From assembly GCA_036250225.1 (NCBI GenBank), contig JAPZLL010000073.1:46092-110091 (forward strand): DNA of 64,000 nt. Reading direction: 5' to 3'. The stretch is from Cercophora sp. LCS_1. Its lineage: Eukaryota; Ascomycota; Sordariomycetes; Sordariales; Lasiosphaeriaceae. Under the pieces are notes generated by a model. The model did not search any database. It was given only the letters and a program-made list of their open reading frames with translations, and had not been told where the DNA came from. The position numbers were made by a program, and so were the translations under genes. Positions within the stretch are counted from its first letter, which is position 1, and each line of letters opens with the position of its first letter. Shown piece after piece: positions 19,827 through 30,634 of this stretch.

Positions 19827-22299
19827 ATGCAGAGACCATGGACGACGACTCGCGAGCCCCAGTCAACGCCCAGATACGACCCTGATGTCATCGAGACAAA
19901 CCAAAAGCGCGCCGCCAAGGTACATCGAAGATCCCTGGAGCGGTTTCAAAATCAGGTATTATTCGCACACCCAACAAGCCAGCTCGGTTCCGAACGCTGA
20001 CGTAGTTAGCAGCCATGCCGCCACTTCTACCTTCCCCAGCGACGTGTTGATACTCAATCTAGCGTCGAGGAGGTCGACCAGCCCGACTCCGAGGATGACA
20101 CTCCGGTAAGAGCCAGGCTTGTCCCGTTCATGGCCCTAGAGGACGGCGAAGACGGAGACGCCGATGAGCTTGTTCATAGCCATGAAATTACCCTTCACCG
20201 AGACATCGAGCAAGCACATCCCGAATTGGCCCCGCACTCCTGTCATCTCTGTCGCAAAGTCACCATTGACCTACGGAGGCAGCTTGCAACGGAGATTTAC
20301 CATGTTGAGGAGTGGAAACAGCAGCCCAAAGGCTGGCGTACATACCCAACAGGATTAGGCGTGACGTTCGACGAAGCGTGTGCCGCTGCGAGCGAAGGAT
20401 GCTCCTTTTTCGACTTTGTTGTGAGAGAAATCCGGCATGAATCCCGGGATCCTGCAAAGCCATGCCAGGGGTCAGCCCAAATCACTGTGGCGGCGTGGAT
20501 GCGAGGGTGGTCAGGTCTTTGGTTCTCCATCCAAGGTCGTTTTGGGATGAGAATGACCAGTCTCTGGCTGTACACGATTCCTGGTAGGCGTCTTCCTTCC
20601 GACGTTCAGGCGATGAGCTCACCTGGATGAAGGGGCAAAGCAGTTGCACAAAATGCTAGGCAAGCATCTCCCACCCAATCTGGCTCCAAGCTCTGAGCTG
20701 AGCTTTGTCCGGGCCCGGACATGGCTTGCTGTCTGTGACGAAAAACACGAAGGATGTCAACTTCCCCAGTCAGACTACATGCCAAAGCGAGTCATCGAAA
20801 TCTTCAGCCAGTCTACGCCGAGCTCAGCAAAACTTTCATGTCGTTTGTCAACTGTCAAGCAAGCATCTTCATATGTCGCACTGAGCTACTGTTGGGGTGG
20901 TGATCAAGACGCAAAGACCACAAAGGCAAACCTGGCTGATTATGAGCAAGCCATCGACCCTGAAGCACTCCCTCAGACCCTGCAGGATGCCATCAAGGTG
21001 ACCTACGGCATCGGACTCAGGTACCTCTGGGTGGATGCCATGTGCATCATTCAAGACGACGAGGCAGACAAAGATGACCAGATTTCCCAGATGTACCAGG
21101 TCTACCGCAACGCGTATGTCACGATCTCGGCGTCGACCACAGAGAAAAGCACGCAGGGTTTTCTAAAGCCAAGATCTCAATACAGCGGCTTCGTTTTGTC
21201 AGCTCGTTTTGACGACAATGTGTTTGGAGAAGTCCTAGCAGTCCGGGAAAGATTGTCCGCGCCCGTCGGAAAGGTCTCTCCTGAGGACATGTATCCCATT
21301 TTCAAGAGAGGGTGGACATATCAAGAACATAAACTTTCGCGCCGACTCTTAGTATATGGACACCTGGGTTTGATGTACTGGTGCCAAGGATGTACCTATC
21401 GCGATGGCGGCCATGAGCCCGGGCATGGGCGGGTTCAAGGCATCTACGCGACCTCGCTTCTTCGCCGGGCTAATCTGCCGTCCCCCGACGAACCTGTCGC
21501 CATTTCACAGCATCCGGCTGCTTGGGGTGAAGTTATCGAGGCTTACTCAAATCGTGATTTGACGGTGGAGCAAGACAGACTTCCCGCCGTCTCAGCCGTT
21601 GCCGAGGGTTACGCGCGGACGCAACCGGTGACGAAGTATCTTGCGGGGATTTGGAGAGAAGATTTTCTCAGCCAGTGTTTGTGGGACGTCTGGGATGCGG
21701 GTAAGACACGTCGCCCAGCAGGCTACCTTGCTCCTTCTTGGTCTTGGGCTTCTGTCATAGGGGATGTTCGCGCGATGCAATGGTCTCCGCGGGAAGATGG
21801 CGAGTCAATGACGCCCGAGTTTACCGCTTCGCTACTCGAGGCCCGGTCAGTGCCAAAGTCAAAAGCAATCCCATATGGTGCAGTATCCTCTGGCTTCGTG
21901 AAGCTACGGGCGAGAGCAAGAAAGGTGATCTGGCTCAACGGCGGCCAGCATCAAGGGGCTGAAAACACCGGCGGTCGCGATGCGGAGGCAACGGCGGATG
22001 ACCTGGATTTCTTAGCCATGCTGGGCGGGAGCGACCCGAGGATCGAGCTAAACATTGACGTTTCAGAAGAATGGTGGGGTCAAACTGAGGTTCAGCTGTG
22101 GGCTGTCGAGATCTGTCGTTATCCATTCCAAACCGTCTCAGGAGTCTCAGGAGAAGGACTGTTGCTCGTTAAAGAGGAGTCGTCGCCTGAAAGGTTTAGA
22201 CGAGCAGGCCGACTGTCTGTGAGGCATCAAGACTTGATGCGGGAGGGGCACTGGTTCAACGAAAGGGAATGCCAATGGCGGGACATGAAGATTGTGTAA
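19827..22299 (+). CDS. HET-domain (heterokaryon incompatibility) protein
   Basis: Proposed exons 19827-19955, 20013-20583 and 20633-22299, about 788 aa. The first intron (57 bp, GTATTA..GCAG) joins a basic N-terminus (MQRPWTTTRE) to an acidic segment (SSVEEVDQPDSEDD). The second (49 bp, GTAGGC..GAAG) is less certain; without it the gene would need a frameshift at about 20.62 kb. The HET domain is unmistakable: YVALSYCWGG, LPQTLQDAIKVTYGIGLRYL followed by WVDAMCIIQDD, and RGWTYQEHKLSRRLLVYG. An upstream Cys pair (HSCHLCRKV) and FVRARTWLAVCDEKHEGCQL are usual in this family. The C-terminus has the PSWSWASV motif. HET proteins trigger programmed cell death after fusion of incompatible hyphae; not every HET gene does so. 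Confidence 0.88.
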
Positions 22300-22509
22300 C
22301 GGGACGAATTCCTGCCGGAAGAACCATGAGTTGCCAAGGGACGCAAAAGTGACATTCATTTGCTAAAGAAAATCTCCTTCCATGCCGCATTTTCGCTTTG
22401 TGATGCCTGTTTCACTCGTCGATCATTTTTCGGGTTTCTGGGCGTAGACCGTCACGCTAGGAACGATCAGCTTCTCAGTTGAACCGCATTCCGGTAGGTG
22501 TGGTCCAAC

Positions 22510-23760
22510 CTACCCAGCAAAGTATGTGTGATACGACTTGTCACGCAGCTCCTTGCGAGCTTTGGAAAGGAAGACATGGGTTTGCTCGATTGTCCTAACA
22601 CGTGTCAACGGTCTCACAACATTCCGAAAGTGTCTTGGGAAACCATACCATCCAAGGACGTTGGTGAAAACGTACGTCGCATAGCCTTCAAGCCCCTGGT
22701 CAGTCGTGACAAGGTTGTAGTTCCCGACATCTTTGAGCTTTTTTTCAGCTGGCCATGACCCGATCGGCAGCTTGAAAGTGTGCTCCTTGATGCCAGTGAA
22801 GCCAGTGTCTTTCAACCAGTTGTAGAGCTTCTGGTCTCTGGCTAAGTCGAATGCTTGTCCCATCTTCTCGCCTGCTTCTCGGAAGAGGGGACCCCCTAGA
22901 CTGATCAGTCAACCTGGCTGAGAGAAGCAAAGGGTCATACATTGTGCCATGGCTGCATCAGGAGGCTGTGAGTTGTCATCGCTCGTCACGTCGCAGTCGT
23001 ACTCAGTGTGTTCCACCCAGCCGCCGGGTTTGAGACAGCGAAAGATCTCGGCGTAAACAGCGGGCCAATCGGCAATGGAGCCGATCAGGAGACGAAGGTG
23101 GACGAAGTCAAAGTAGTTATCAGGATAGGGCCATGGCACCTTCTGTGCGTCGTCCAGCTCAAACTTGATATTTGGCGGCACCCAATTTGGTTGGATGGGC
23201 GACACGTCGGTGCCAATGACTTCGGCGCTTGGATTCTCATCGGCAAAGTCGCTGTCGGGGTCATTAGTGGCTGAGATGATGGCGAGAAAAGAGCTTACAT
23301 GGCCCATATTCCGGTTCCTGTTCCGACATCGATGACTCTTTGCACATTGGGGTCGATTGGTGCGCGATAGAGCTTGTTGTCGTTGAGGATAAGGAGCATC
23401 TGATGACTTGGTTCGGGGAGTCAACGAAATCCCGGCTAGTTGACCTGACGAAGACTCACTTCAGATCCAGGCCATCATTTTGCTTTTCATCGTTAGGCGC
23501 CCTGAGCACTTTTCAGCATCACCCCAGCCGGCGCCTTAATCCAGGTAGGCACTGGACATTTTTTATGCTCACCAGTATTCAACGTCGGAGCGAAAGTTCT
23601 GGTACGTCCTGCCGTGGATTTTCCGGTATGCTAGAACACTCGATGTAAGAGAATCAGTCGAGCTGGCACTAAAAAGAAAGATATTAGCTGTTTCCTTCCA
23701 ATTCTCCGCGGCCGGCTCACTGATCGATGTCAAGGAATGAGTCTTGGCCGTCTCCGTCAT
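22510..23760 (-). CDS. LaeA-like SAM-dependent methyltransferase
   Basis: Five coding exons: 23760-23573, 23501-23460, 23406-23299, 23251-22941 and 22895-22510; 344 aa. All introns (46-71 bp) have GT..AG ends and restore family text across each junction, for example EYW|APNDEKQNDGLDL and GIWAI|DFADENPSAEV. Motif I is VIDVGTGTGIW (residues 101-111); the acidic strand is VIGTDVSPIQPNWVPPN and motif post-I/II includes FDFVHLRLLIGSIADWP and LKPGGWVEHTEYD. This order is that of the LaeA/UMTA-like family of fungal methyltransferases, which includes regulators of secondary metabolism and tailoring enzymes; which type this is cannot be told. A further ATG exists about 110 bases upstream but joins poorly, so it may mark a non-coding exon. 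Confidence 0.92.
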
Positions 23761-24822
23761 CCTATCTAGGAGCGTCAGCCCGCGTCATCAGCAAGGCACC
23801 AAAACCAGCTGAATCTCACCACGGCGATGATGACAGGTCGTGCATCGGCATTGCTTGTTGGGTCAGCCATTATTTAATCCTTGTTGTTCTGTTTCAAGAG
23901 ATGGGGGAACAGCACGGGAAGGATGTAGGGAGGAGATGTGGCTGTGATGGCACGGCCGGCCTGTTGTTCTTATAGTCTGGACTTTTTGGGGGGAATAGAG
24001 CGGTGCCCAACACCGGGGGGACATGCTGGGTTTCCCAGAAAGTAACAAAACGACAGGGCAGCGTGCGCTCTGTGAGCATGCCCCGCCTCAACTCATTTCC
24101 TCGGCATCCTGAGTTGAGACGCTCACAGGGTTTGCCAAGTGCTGGCCACCAGTTGAAAGCGAGTGGCAGCTGCATCTCTGCAGCAAGGTCCTCGACTCCC
24201 TGGAGCTGCCTGATGGTGACGACGGCGTTTGCTTGTCGACTCGCGCTGCAGTTGCCGTTTCAAGGTGCATATGCATGCAGCACGACGCTGTCGGATGCGC
24301 GCCCGTGGACTTGCCATTGGCCCAGGGTCCAACGGCCGCAGTCGGATGATGCTGCATCTGGCCCCCGGTGGCGGACTGTAACTCCCGGCTAGTAGCATTC
24401 TCTCTTGTGAGCGAGTTTTCCCATTGGCGCCATCCATGGTCGGTAGGCAAGGTGAGTAAAAAGCTAAAAGATCAAGACCAGCCACTTGCTATGTCGCGTC
24501 GCTGTATTTTTCTGGGTCTGAATACCAGCGGAAACCCTGTTGATGGCCGAATTCATCACCGAACTTCATCCTTGGTCCTTTTTGACGCCCCATCACACCC
24601 TCGCTCGTCCGCACGCCCCGCTCCGGCAGATGCTCTAGGATGGGACTGGGCAGTTCGCTATCCTCCGACCTCCACGGCACTCTTCCGGGCTTACCCCTGC
24701 ACCCTCCCTCTAGCAAATCTGCATCTGCTGTGGAGAAACTTGGAATGGACTTGGTCGTTAAATCCTCATGCTTAATGCTTCGTAGCATAGCTCCCGCGAA
24801 ATCCAAAAGACGGCGCGCCCCG
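23761..24822. other. Intergenic region
   Basis: About 1.1 kb between the methyltransferase start and the CDF gene end. Overlapping frames on both strands lack motifs; I see no gene. Confidence 0.4.
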
Positions 24823-26076
24823 TCACACAGTCTTGATGTAGGCATGTTCGGGCTTATGCGTTGTCCCATAATCGACATGGACATACGCCCTCTCGATGCT
24901 CGGCAACTGTTCTAACTTGTATTGCAAGCGCTCTGAAATATCATGCGCCACATGAAGCTGCGTCTTCTCATCCATCACGATGTCAACTTCGACGATCAAT
25001 CGCGGCCCGGAGTGATAAACTCTCACAGTATCAAGTTTCGTCACGGCAGACGAGTGCGTCAATGATATGTACGTGACGATCTGGTGAATCTCAGGTGATG
25101 CGGCAATCCCGACAACTAGCATGAACTCTGCCATCGCCGTTCGACACCACAAAACCGTGATACCGAGAGACAGGGCAATTGCGCCTGCTGGATCGACCCA
25201 CCAGGCCAGTTTTGAGCCTCCGACTGACGTCAAGATGCCAAATGCGTTGATGAAGATGTCATTTCGGTGGTCTTGCCACACAATTCGAACTTGACTGTAC
25301 CGGTTTCGAAGCGTGAAACAGTAAGCAAAGAGCGCAACCTTCGTTGCAAGTGATGTCGAAGCCGCGATGAGTGCCGGCGGGTGGAACCCGTTGACGCCGC
25401 TTTCACCGGCCCGGTCTGCGATGTCCCGGACCGAGAAGGCGATGATAATGAACGACACGGCCATCATAAGAAAGCAAAAGACGATGTTCCCCACGGTCTC
25501 GAGGCGGGCACGGCCCGATGGGAAGCGGTTTGGATCAACTTTGCGCGTCGCTCTGTTTGCCGCGATGAGCATGATGTTGCTAAGCGGGTCGAAGATGGCG
25601 TCGGCCATGGTGGTGAACAGAGATAGTGACCCGGACGAAACGGCTGCAAAGAGTTGGACGCCCGAGAGCACAATGTTGGCTCCGAGTGAGCTGTAAACGG
25701 CAATCTTGACGTGCATCGCCTCGGATGCTTTTTCGTTGTGTGCAAGAGACTGGTGTTCGCTCACGGTGCGAAGTAGCCGTTCAATCATGGTGTTTTGGAC
25801 ATCGTAAAACTTTCGAATCTTGCGTACGCGCCGCCGGTTGAGGAGCCAGCAGCTCTCGTCTCGTTTTGCGTGCATCACAGAGACTTCCGTTAGCGACTCG
25901 GGGTCGGCGTACGCGTGAAGCATGCCGAAGGGGTCATTTTGCTGGTGTTTCGAGCGGAATACTTCCCGCTTCGTATTCTCCTGTAAAGCTGGGTTTTCGC
26001 GATGGGAAAACGGCAAGGCATGACGGCCCAGCCAGTGAGGACGGAAAGTAATACTGCGGAGGAGGTGGCGCTCCAT
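24823..26076 (-). CDS. Cation diffusion facilitator (CDF) metal transporter
   Basis: Single-exon, 417 aa from the first ATG at 26076 (the frame is open 12 codons further through GTG). A cytosolic N-terminus of about 110 residues is followed by six predicted membrane segments. The second segment ends in the CDF metal-site pattern (FTTMADAIFDPLSNIMLIAA with D..D spacing) and the fifth carries a matching WQDHRNDIFINAFGILTSVG (H/D..D). Loop text RKVDPNRFPSGRARLETVGN is the family's typical intermembrane loop. The C-terminal domain (HSGPRLIVEVDIVMDEKTQL, then HVAHDISERLQYKLEQLPSI) is the ferredoxin-like cytosolic fold. Members export Zn, Mn, Fe or Co from cytosol into vacuole, Golgi or medium; the D/DxxxD and H/DxxxD pairs here are nearer to the Fe/Mn-type FieF/MTP group. 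Metal unknown. Confidence 0.93.
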   Translation of the reverse strand: MERHLLRSITFRPHWLGRHALPFSHRENPALQENTKREVFRSKHQQNDPFGMLHAYADPESLTEVSVMHAKRDESCWLLNRRRVRKIRKFYDVQNTMIERLLRTVSEHQSLAHNEKASEAMHVKIAVYSSLGANIVLSGVQLFAAVSSGSLSLFTTMADAIFDPLSNIMLIAANRATRKVDPNRFPSGRARLETVGNIVFCFLMMAVSFIIIAFSVRDIADRAGESGVNGFHPPALIAASTSLATKVALFAYCFTLRNRYSQVRIVWQDHRNDIFINAFGILTSVGGSKLAWWVDPAGAIALSLGITVLWCRTAMAEFMLVVGIAASPEIHQIVTYISLTHSSAVTKLDTVRVYHSGPRLIVEVDIVMDEKTQLHVAHDISERLQYKLEQLPSIERAYVHVDYGTTHKPEHAYIKTV

Positions 26077-26622
26077 GCTGGGAAGCTTGCGTAAATTATT
26101 TTGGATAGACACTGCGGGTTTTGTTGTAAGAGGCTGGGCTTTGAGCTTCTTGTCCCCGTGGTCTGATACTCTGTCTCTGGGTGGCGTGTTGTCACGAGCC
26201 CAACCATACCAGCTGAGTCAGCCTTCACTCGCCAAGCTCTGTTGCGTCATAATTACCAGGGACAACGAAAGATACCTATATCCATTCCCTAGGCTCGTCA
26301 GGTGAAGCCGATAGGAAATCGAAAATGATTCGGGAGTAGTGTTTGTCCGATCAAGGAAGTCGTAAAGTTCTCAGACCAAATGGTTACGTCGTAATGTGCC
26401 ACTTATGGGCTTACTCAAGCCCCACCTCGCCCTCCAATCACATTTCCTTGACTGGCTTTCATCCCGTATCTCAATACGCTCCGGCATGGATCCGCGCCGA
26501 CATGCATAAATCCCGATATCGTGTCTTACTGGATGGCCAATGAGCATCATGTCAAATTCTGGAATGCTCAGATGTAACGAGACCCACACTGGGTGCTTTC
26601 CAACTGTCCGTCTAGTATTAAA
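26077..26622. promoter_or_regulatory. Shared divergent promoter region (CDF / P450)
   Basis: 546 bases separate two divergent starts, so the region must carry both promoters. I see no TATA element or repeated operator. Confidence 0.35.
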
Positions 26623-28575
26623 ATGACAACCCTGAGCGACAATAGAGACGAACAAAACTCTCCTGTTTTTGTCCTCATGAGTCACCTTACAATGGAGGTC
26701 ATTCACCTTGCCGACAAGCTTTGGCGCCTAGATACAGTCTTGGTACTGGTTTGCGTGTATATCTTTCATGTCACCGCACACAAGCTTTACCAACTTTTCA
26801 TTTACCCTTACTATGTCTCCCCTCTCAGACATCTCCCCGGTCCCAAGGTGAGACAAGCACAGGTTATTCGAGATGGTACATGAATCTAACAGAACCAGGA
26901 TCATCACTTTCTCATCGGCCAAGTTCTCAACCAGTTTCGGGGCGGCAGTCCGAATGAACCCTTTGTTTCTTGGATGCGACGGTGGCCAAGGGCGCCGTTG
27001 ATTCGCTTCTTCGACGTCGGCAATTTGGACGCTCTTCTTGTCACCGGCTTGGCGGCCCACAAGGAAATTCTCGGTGACAAGGCGTATTCGTTTCAGAAAC
27101 CTCCGTTTTTTATTCGCTTGGTTGGCGACGTGATTGGTTATGGGCTTGGACTTGCCGAGGGCGATGACCATAAGAAACAGCGGAAAACGTTGGGTCGTAA
27201 GTCCACAGCTTGTTACCCCCGTCCGTCTTTATGCACGCTACTCATGCTAACTTGATCTCAGTGTTGTTTTCTCCTAGCAACCTCAAGGAACTAATCCCGC
27301 TTCTCCGGAGGAAGGCTCAGCGTCTGTCCTCTCATTTTGAGCGTATCATCGACACGGAGGACGGCGTTGCGGAGGGTGAGTTGGTGTGTTGGCTCGTGCT
27401 CATGTTTGTTTTGCTGACGTAGCTCGCAGTCATTTCACTTTACTCGAATATTACATTAGAGATTATGGCCGTCTTTGCTCTCGGCGTGGAGCTAGACGAC
27501 ATTGAGTACTCAGACGCTTTCGACACCTCGTTTCACGACTGCTACACTGAGTTGTTTGAGCCGGATCGATTCGGCCAGGTCTTGATGGCATTGAATACCG
27601 TTGTCCCGATCAGATGGCTTCCTGTCCCTGCTAACTGGCGATTTAAACACGCCAACATGATGATCCGGCGACAGATCTCCTCAATCATGAAGGACCGCAT
27701 TCAAGCTGTGGCTGCGAGCAAGGCGGCCGGGACAACGAACAACTCGGAGACGATCAAGGACTTTTTGACTTTCATGATCTCAGAGAAGTACTTTTCTGAA
27801 CCAGACAGGTGGTCCGAGGACGATATTCTTGCACAAGTGGGTTCTTGTTTCAGTAGCCGTGTCTGATAACTGATTCGTGTTTCCCCAGATCTTGACCTTC
27901 CTTGCCGCAGGTAAGTTGTCCACTCCCACGTACAATACCTTTCTCACCAAGTCGTCCTGACGCCTGACACACCCATCAGGTCATCAAACAACAGCCGACG
28001 CTCTTGTGTGGGCGACCCAAATGATGATCGAGCATCCCGATGAAACCAAGCGACTGCGAGCCGAGATCAACGGCCTTCTCTCCCAAAAGCCTTTCACCGA
28101 GCTGCAGCAACGCGACGTCGAGAGTCTCCCATTCCTCAACAACTTCATGCGCGAGGTGCTTCGAGTTCATTGCCCCGGGGTCAACGTGGCTCGACAGGCT
28201 TCGGAGGACGTCGTTGTGCAAGGTGTCAGGATCCCCAAGGGCACGACCGTTGTTATGCAACCGGTTATCATCCAGCGCAATCCGACCATCTGGGGTCAAG
28301 ACTGCGACGAGTTTAGGCCAGATCGCTGGGAACACCTGGAGGGTGAGGCAGCCGACCCCTGGGCGTTTGCCGCCTTTAGTCACGGTCCGCGGGTGTGCAT
28401 TGGAAAAGCCATGACCGTGCTCGAGTTCAAGCTCATCATGATTGAGCTCGTCACCAAGTTCGAGTTTGAGGGCATGGATGACAGGAAAGCACACGACATA
28501 AGACTGATCAATCCAAGTCCTATGTATAGACCGGATGGTGGGTTGAGAGTGCGTGTGCGAAGAACGCAGGAATAA
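26623..28575 (+). CDS. Cytochrome P450 monooxygenase
   Basis: Six exons: 26623-26847, 26899-27196, 27262-27375, 27430-27836, 27889-27910 and 27980-28575; 553 aa. Every junction keeps frame and family motifs; exon 5 is only 22 bases. A hydrophobic anchor (LVLVCVYIFHVTAHKLYQLF) puts it on the ER membrane, followed by LRHLPGPK. The I-helix reads FLAAGHQTTADAL, with the oxygen-activating A/G-G-x-x-T-T, the ExxR is EVLR, and the heme loop is FSHGPRVCIG with the ligand at Cys495. Complete and apparently functional. The substrate cannot be predicted; the layout is closest to fungal microsomal class II enzymes that oxidise fatty acids, alkanes or secondary metabolites. Confidence 0.94.
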
Positions 28576-28820
28576 GCGAACAGAAACAGGGCGTGGAGTC
28601 ATGAATGGAGGGGACAGAGCGTCATCATGGAGAAATTTGGCAGGTAGATAAGTCAGACCCTCTGTGTGAGCATCGCCTAGTAAGCTGCACAATGAAGAAG
28701 AGGCATTGAAGAAATAATGCCACCATCCAATGGGGTGTCCTAGGGATCTGGACAACTTTTACCTCTTTCGTCGTCCAGCTTCAAAGTCCCCAACGTCAGC
28801 AAAAACCCCAACATTTCAAC

Positions 28821-29267
28821 GTGATTTGCGCCCCAGTCTTGCAACTACTCCCTGTCTTGTCCCTCCTCGCGGCTGGGGCAAATGGCAATGTCTGGGTTCA
28901 AAGTCGGTCGGGAGAGACTGCCGTGCGCTGCAACGAACACGTCTTCAACGCTTGGGATTCTTGCGGTGAACACGGATGCACTGGCAAGTGGAAGCTCGTC
29001 GGCCGCACGTTTGACCGGCCCATATGCCTCCCGAGTCTCGCCGATGAGCGACGTTGCGATAATAACTACCAGTGCTCGTGCCGAAAAGTTATCGGCAGCT
29101 ACAAGGGGGGCTGGGGAGGCCGGGAGAAAATGCTCGGCCCTTATCTTCGCGGTTCGGACGCCTGCTGGACGGATGGCCTCTTCGCCACAAAAACAGAACT
29201 CCGAGCGGACGATGGAAGCTGGATTGACATTGAGTACAAAACGGAACCGGAAGCTGACTGGTGCTGA
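28821..29267 (+). CDS. Small secreted cysteine-rich protein without ATG
   Basis: 148-codon frame whose natural beginning is a GTG where a signal peptide starts (xICAPVLQLLPVLSLLAAGA). The mature part has nine cysteines and reads as a compact secreted protein (WDSCGEHGCTGKWKLVGRTF, CDNNYQCSCRK). No in-frame ATG precedes the signal peptide; the next in-frame ATG is deep inside the protein. Either an upstream exon supplies the start, a GTG is used, or a single A-to-G change has silenced the gene. Family unknown. It lies 245 bases downstream of the P450. Confidence 0.6.
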   Translation: MICAPVLQLLPVLSLLAAGANGNVWVQSRSGETAVRCNEHVFNAWDSCGEHGCTGKWKLVGRTFDRPICLPSLADERRCDNNYQCSCRKVIGSYKGGWGGREKMLGPYLRGSDACWTDGLFATKTELRADDGSWIDIEYKTEPEADWC

Positions 29268-29347
29268 AACGAGCCCCAGTGAATGGGATCATTCGATATC
29301 CGATTCTGAAAGAAAGGTAGAAAACGATGCATGAGTAAGCCCATCCT

Positions 29348-29845
29348 TTAAGCCCGAGACAGGGGCTTCGGCTCGGGAACGTGATCAATAGTACCTCCCA
29401 TGGCCATCGTCCAAACTCTTCCCGGCTCCGCAGGCACATTGTTCCCGCCATAGAAAAAGTTACCGGGAAATCTAAGATCAAACGGCACTACATCCTCAAT
29501 CTCCCTGATCTCCTCCTCAGACAACCGGATGCCCAACGCCTCGATGTTTCCCTTGAGATGCTCCAGTGTCCTGCATCCGACAATGGGAAAGACATACGGC
29601 GCCTTGCTGGCCACATAGGCCTGCGCGATGCTCGTGATCAGTGTCCCCTTCCTCTCGGCAATGGCCTCAAGTGTCTTGCTGACTGCAATCTGTTGCTCTG
29701 TGGCTTCACCATAGTGACCTTCTTTGCTTGCGCTTCGTCTCTGTGCCTCTGTTTTGAACTTGCCGCTTCCCAAGGCACCCCAGGGAACGACAGCCATGCC
29801 TTCGTCCCGACACATGGGGATGATGTCCTCACCCAGATTCCTCAA
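29348..29845 (-). pseudogene. Aldo-keto reductase, C-terminal half only
   Basis: 165 codons matching the C-terminal half of aryl-alcohol-dehydrogenase-type aldo-keto reductases: LGEDIIPMCRDEGMAVVPWG, GSGKFKT, SIAQAYVASKAPYVFPIVGC with TLEHLKGNIEALGIRLSEEE, which is the NADP-binding C-terminal region. The N-terminal half with the catalytic Tyr/Lys/His is absent; upstream of 29845 the frame loses any resemblance within a few codons. It is therefore a 5'-truncated remnant. Compare full-length relatives of about 380 aa. Confidence 0.82.
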
Positions 29846-30634
29846 GGCATGCTCGATGATGCTTCTGAGGCACAGTCACGCCGTCACTTCGGAGTTGGCG
29901 GTCTTAGCGCGGACATAAAGCGCCTCGGGAAGAGTCCTTGCACCACCCGAAGTCATGGCGCGGGCGCTTTGCGGATCGGAAATTTCTCCCGGGAAACTGG
30001 GGTTCTTGTGCGACAAGAGCCGTCGCCATCTAAGTCCGAGCCTCAGCGCCCAACTCGATAAAGGTAAGATTCCAACAAGACGTACAGAGCAAGAGGAAAA
30101 TCTTTGAAAGCTGGTTTGATGTGGATATTCTTCTGAACTCTCTAGGTGGGTTGAGACCTGCAAGTTTGGGGCAAACCTGTAGCCCATGTGAAATTGCTCC
30201 GCCGTCTCGAGAACCTCAGACAAGGACGAGAGAAAAACATGTGGGGAACTCTCTCACTGGTGAACCGAGCCCATGTCTTATCGATTCCGCCCCATGTGTC
30301 ACTGAAGAACAGGTACCTACCTGTCTAGAACTTGACCCGGCCTCGAGACAGAGAACAGCCCCCGTCGGGGTCAACCGATGTGATCTCCAAGTGCACATAC
30401 GCATCGGCCCTGAGCATTGCGTAACTCTCCCTTTGAGTACCACGACGTCTGGTCCGGGTTGAAATGGCGGCTGATCTGGACCACGTTGTGTGTCCAAGCC
30501 ACGATGATTAGGCTAAATGTCCCGGCAAGATACTGCGGCGGATGCATTCCTCCAGCTTTTCACTAAACCACATCCATTCATAACCTAATTGCTGGGAGGT
30601 GCTGGGCATGTGAGAGCTTCTCTCGAATGGATCC
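29846..30634. other. Intergenic region
   Basis: 789 bases between the truncated reductase and the esterase start. I searched it for the missing reductase half and did not recognise it. Confidence 0.4.

Noticed and set aside
19661..19918. Minus-strand frame with a hydrophobic stretch (DWGSRVVVHGLCIVVVVG)
   Set aside because: It overlaps the first exon of the HET gene, whose splice structure and acidic leader are better supported.
24489..24884. 131-codon minus-strand frame next to the CDF gene
   Set aside because: Overlaps the CDF 3' end out of frame and has no recognisable content.
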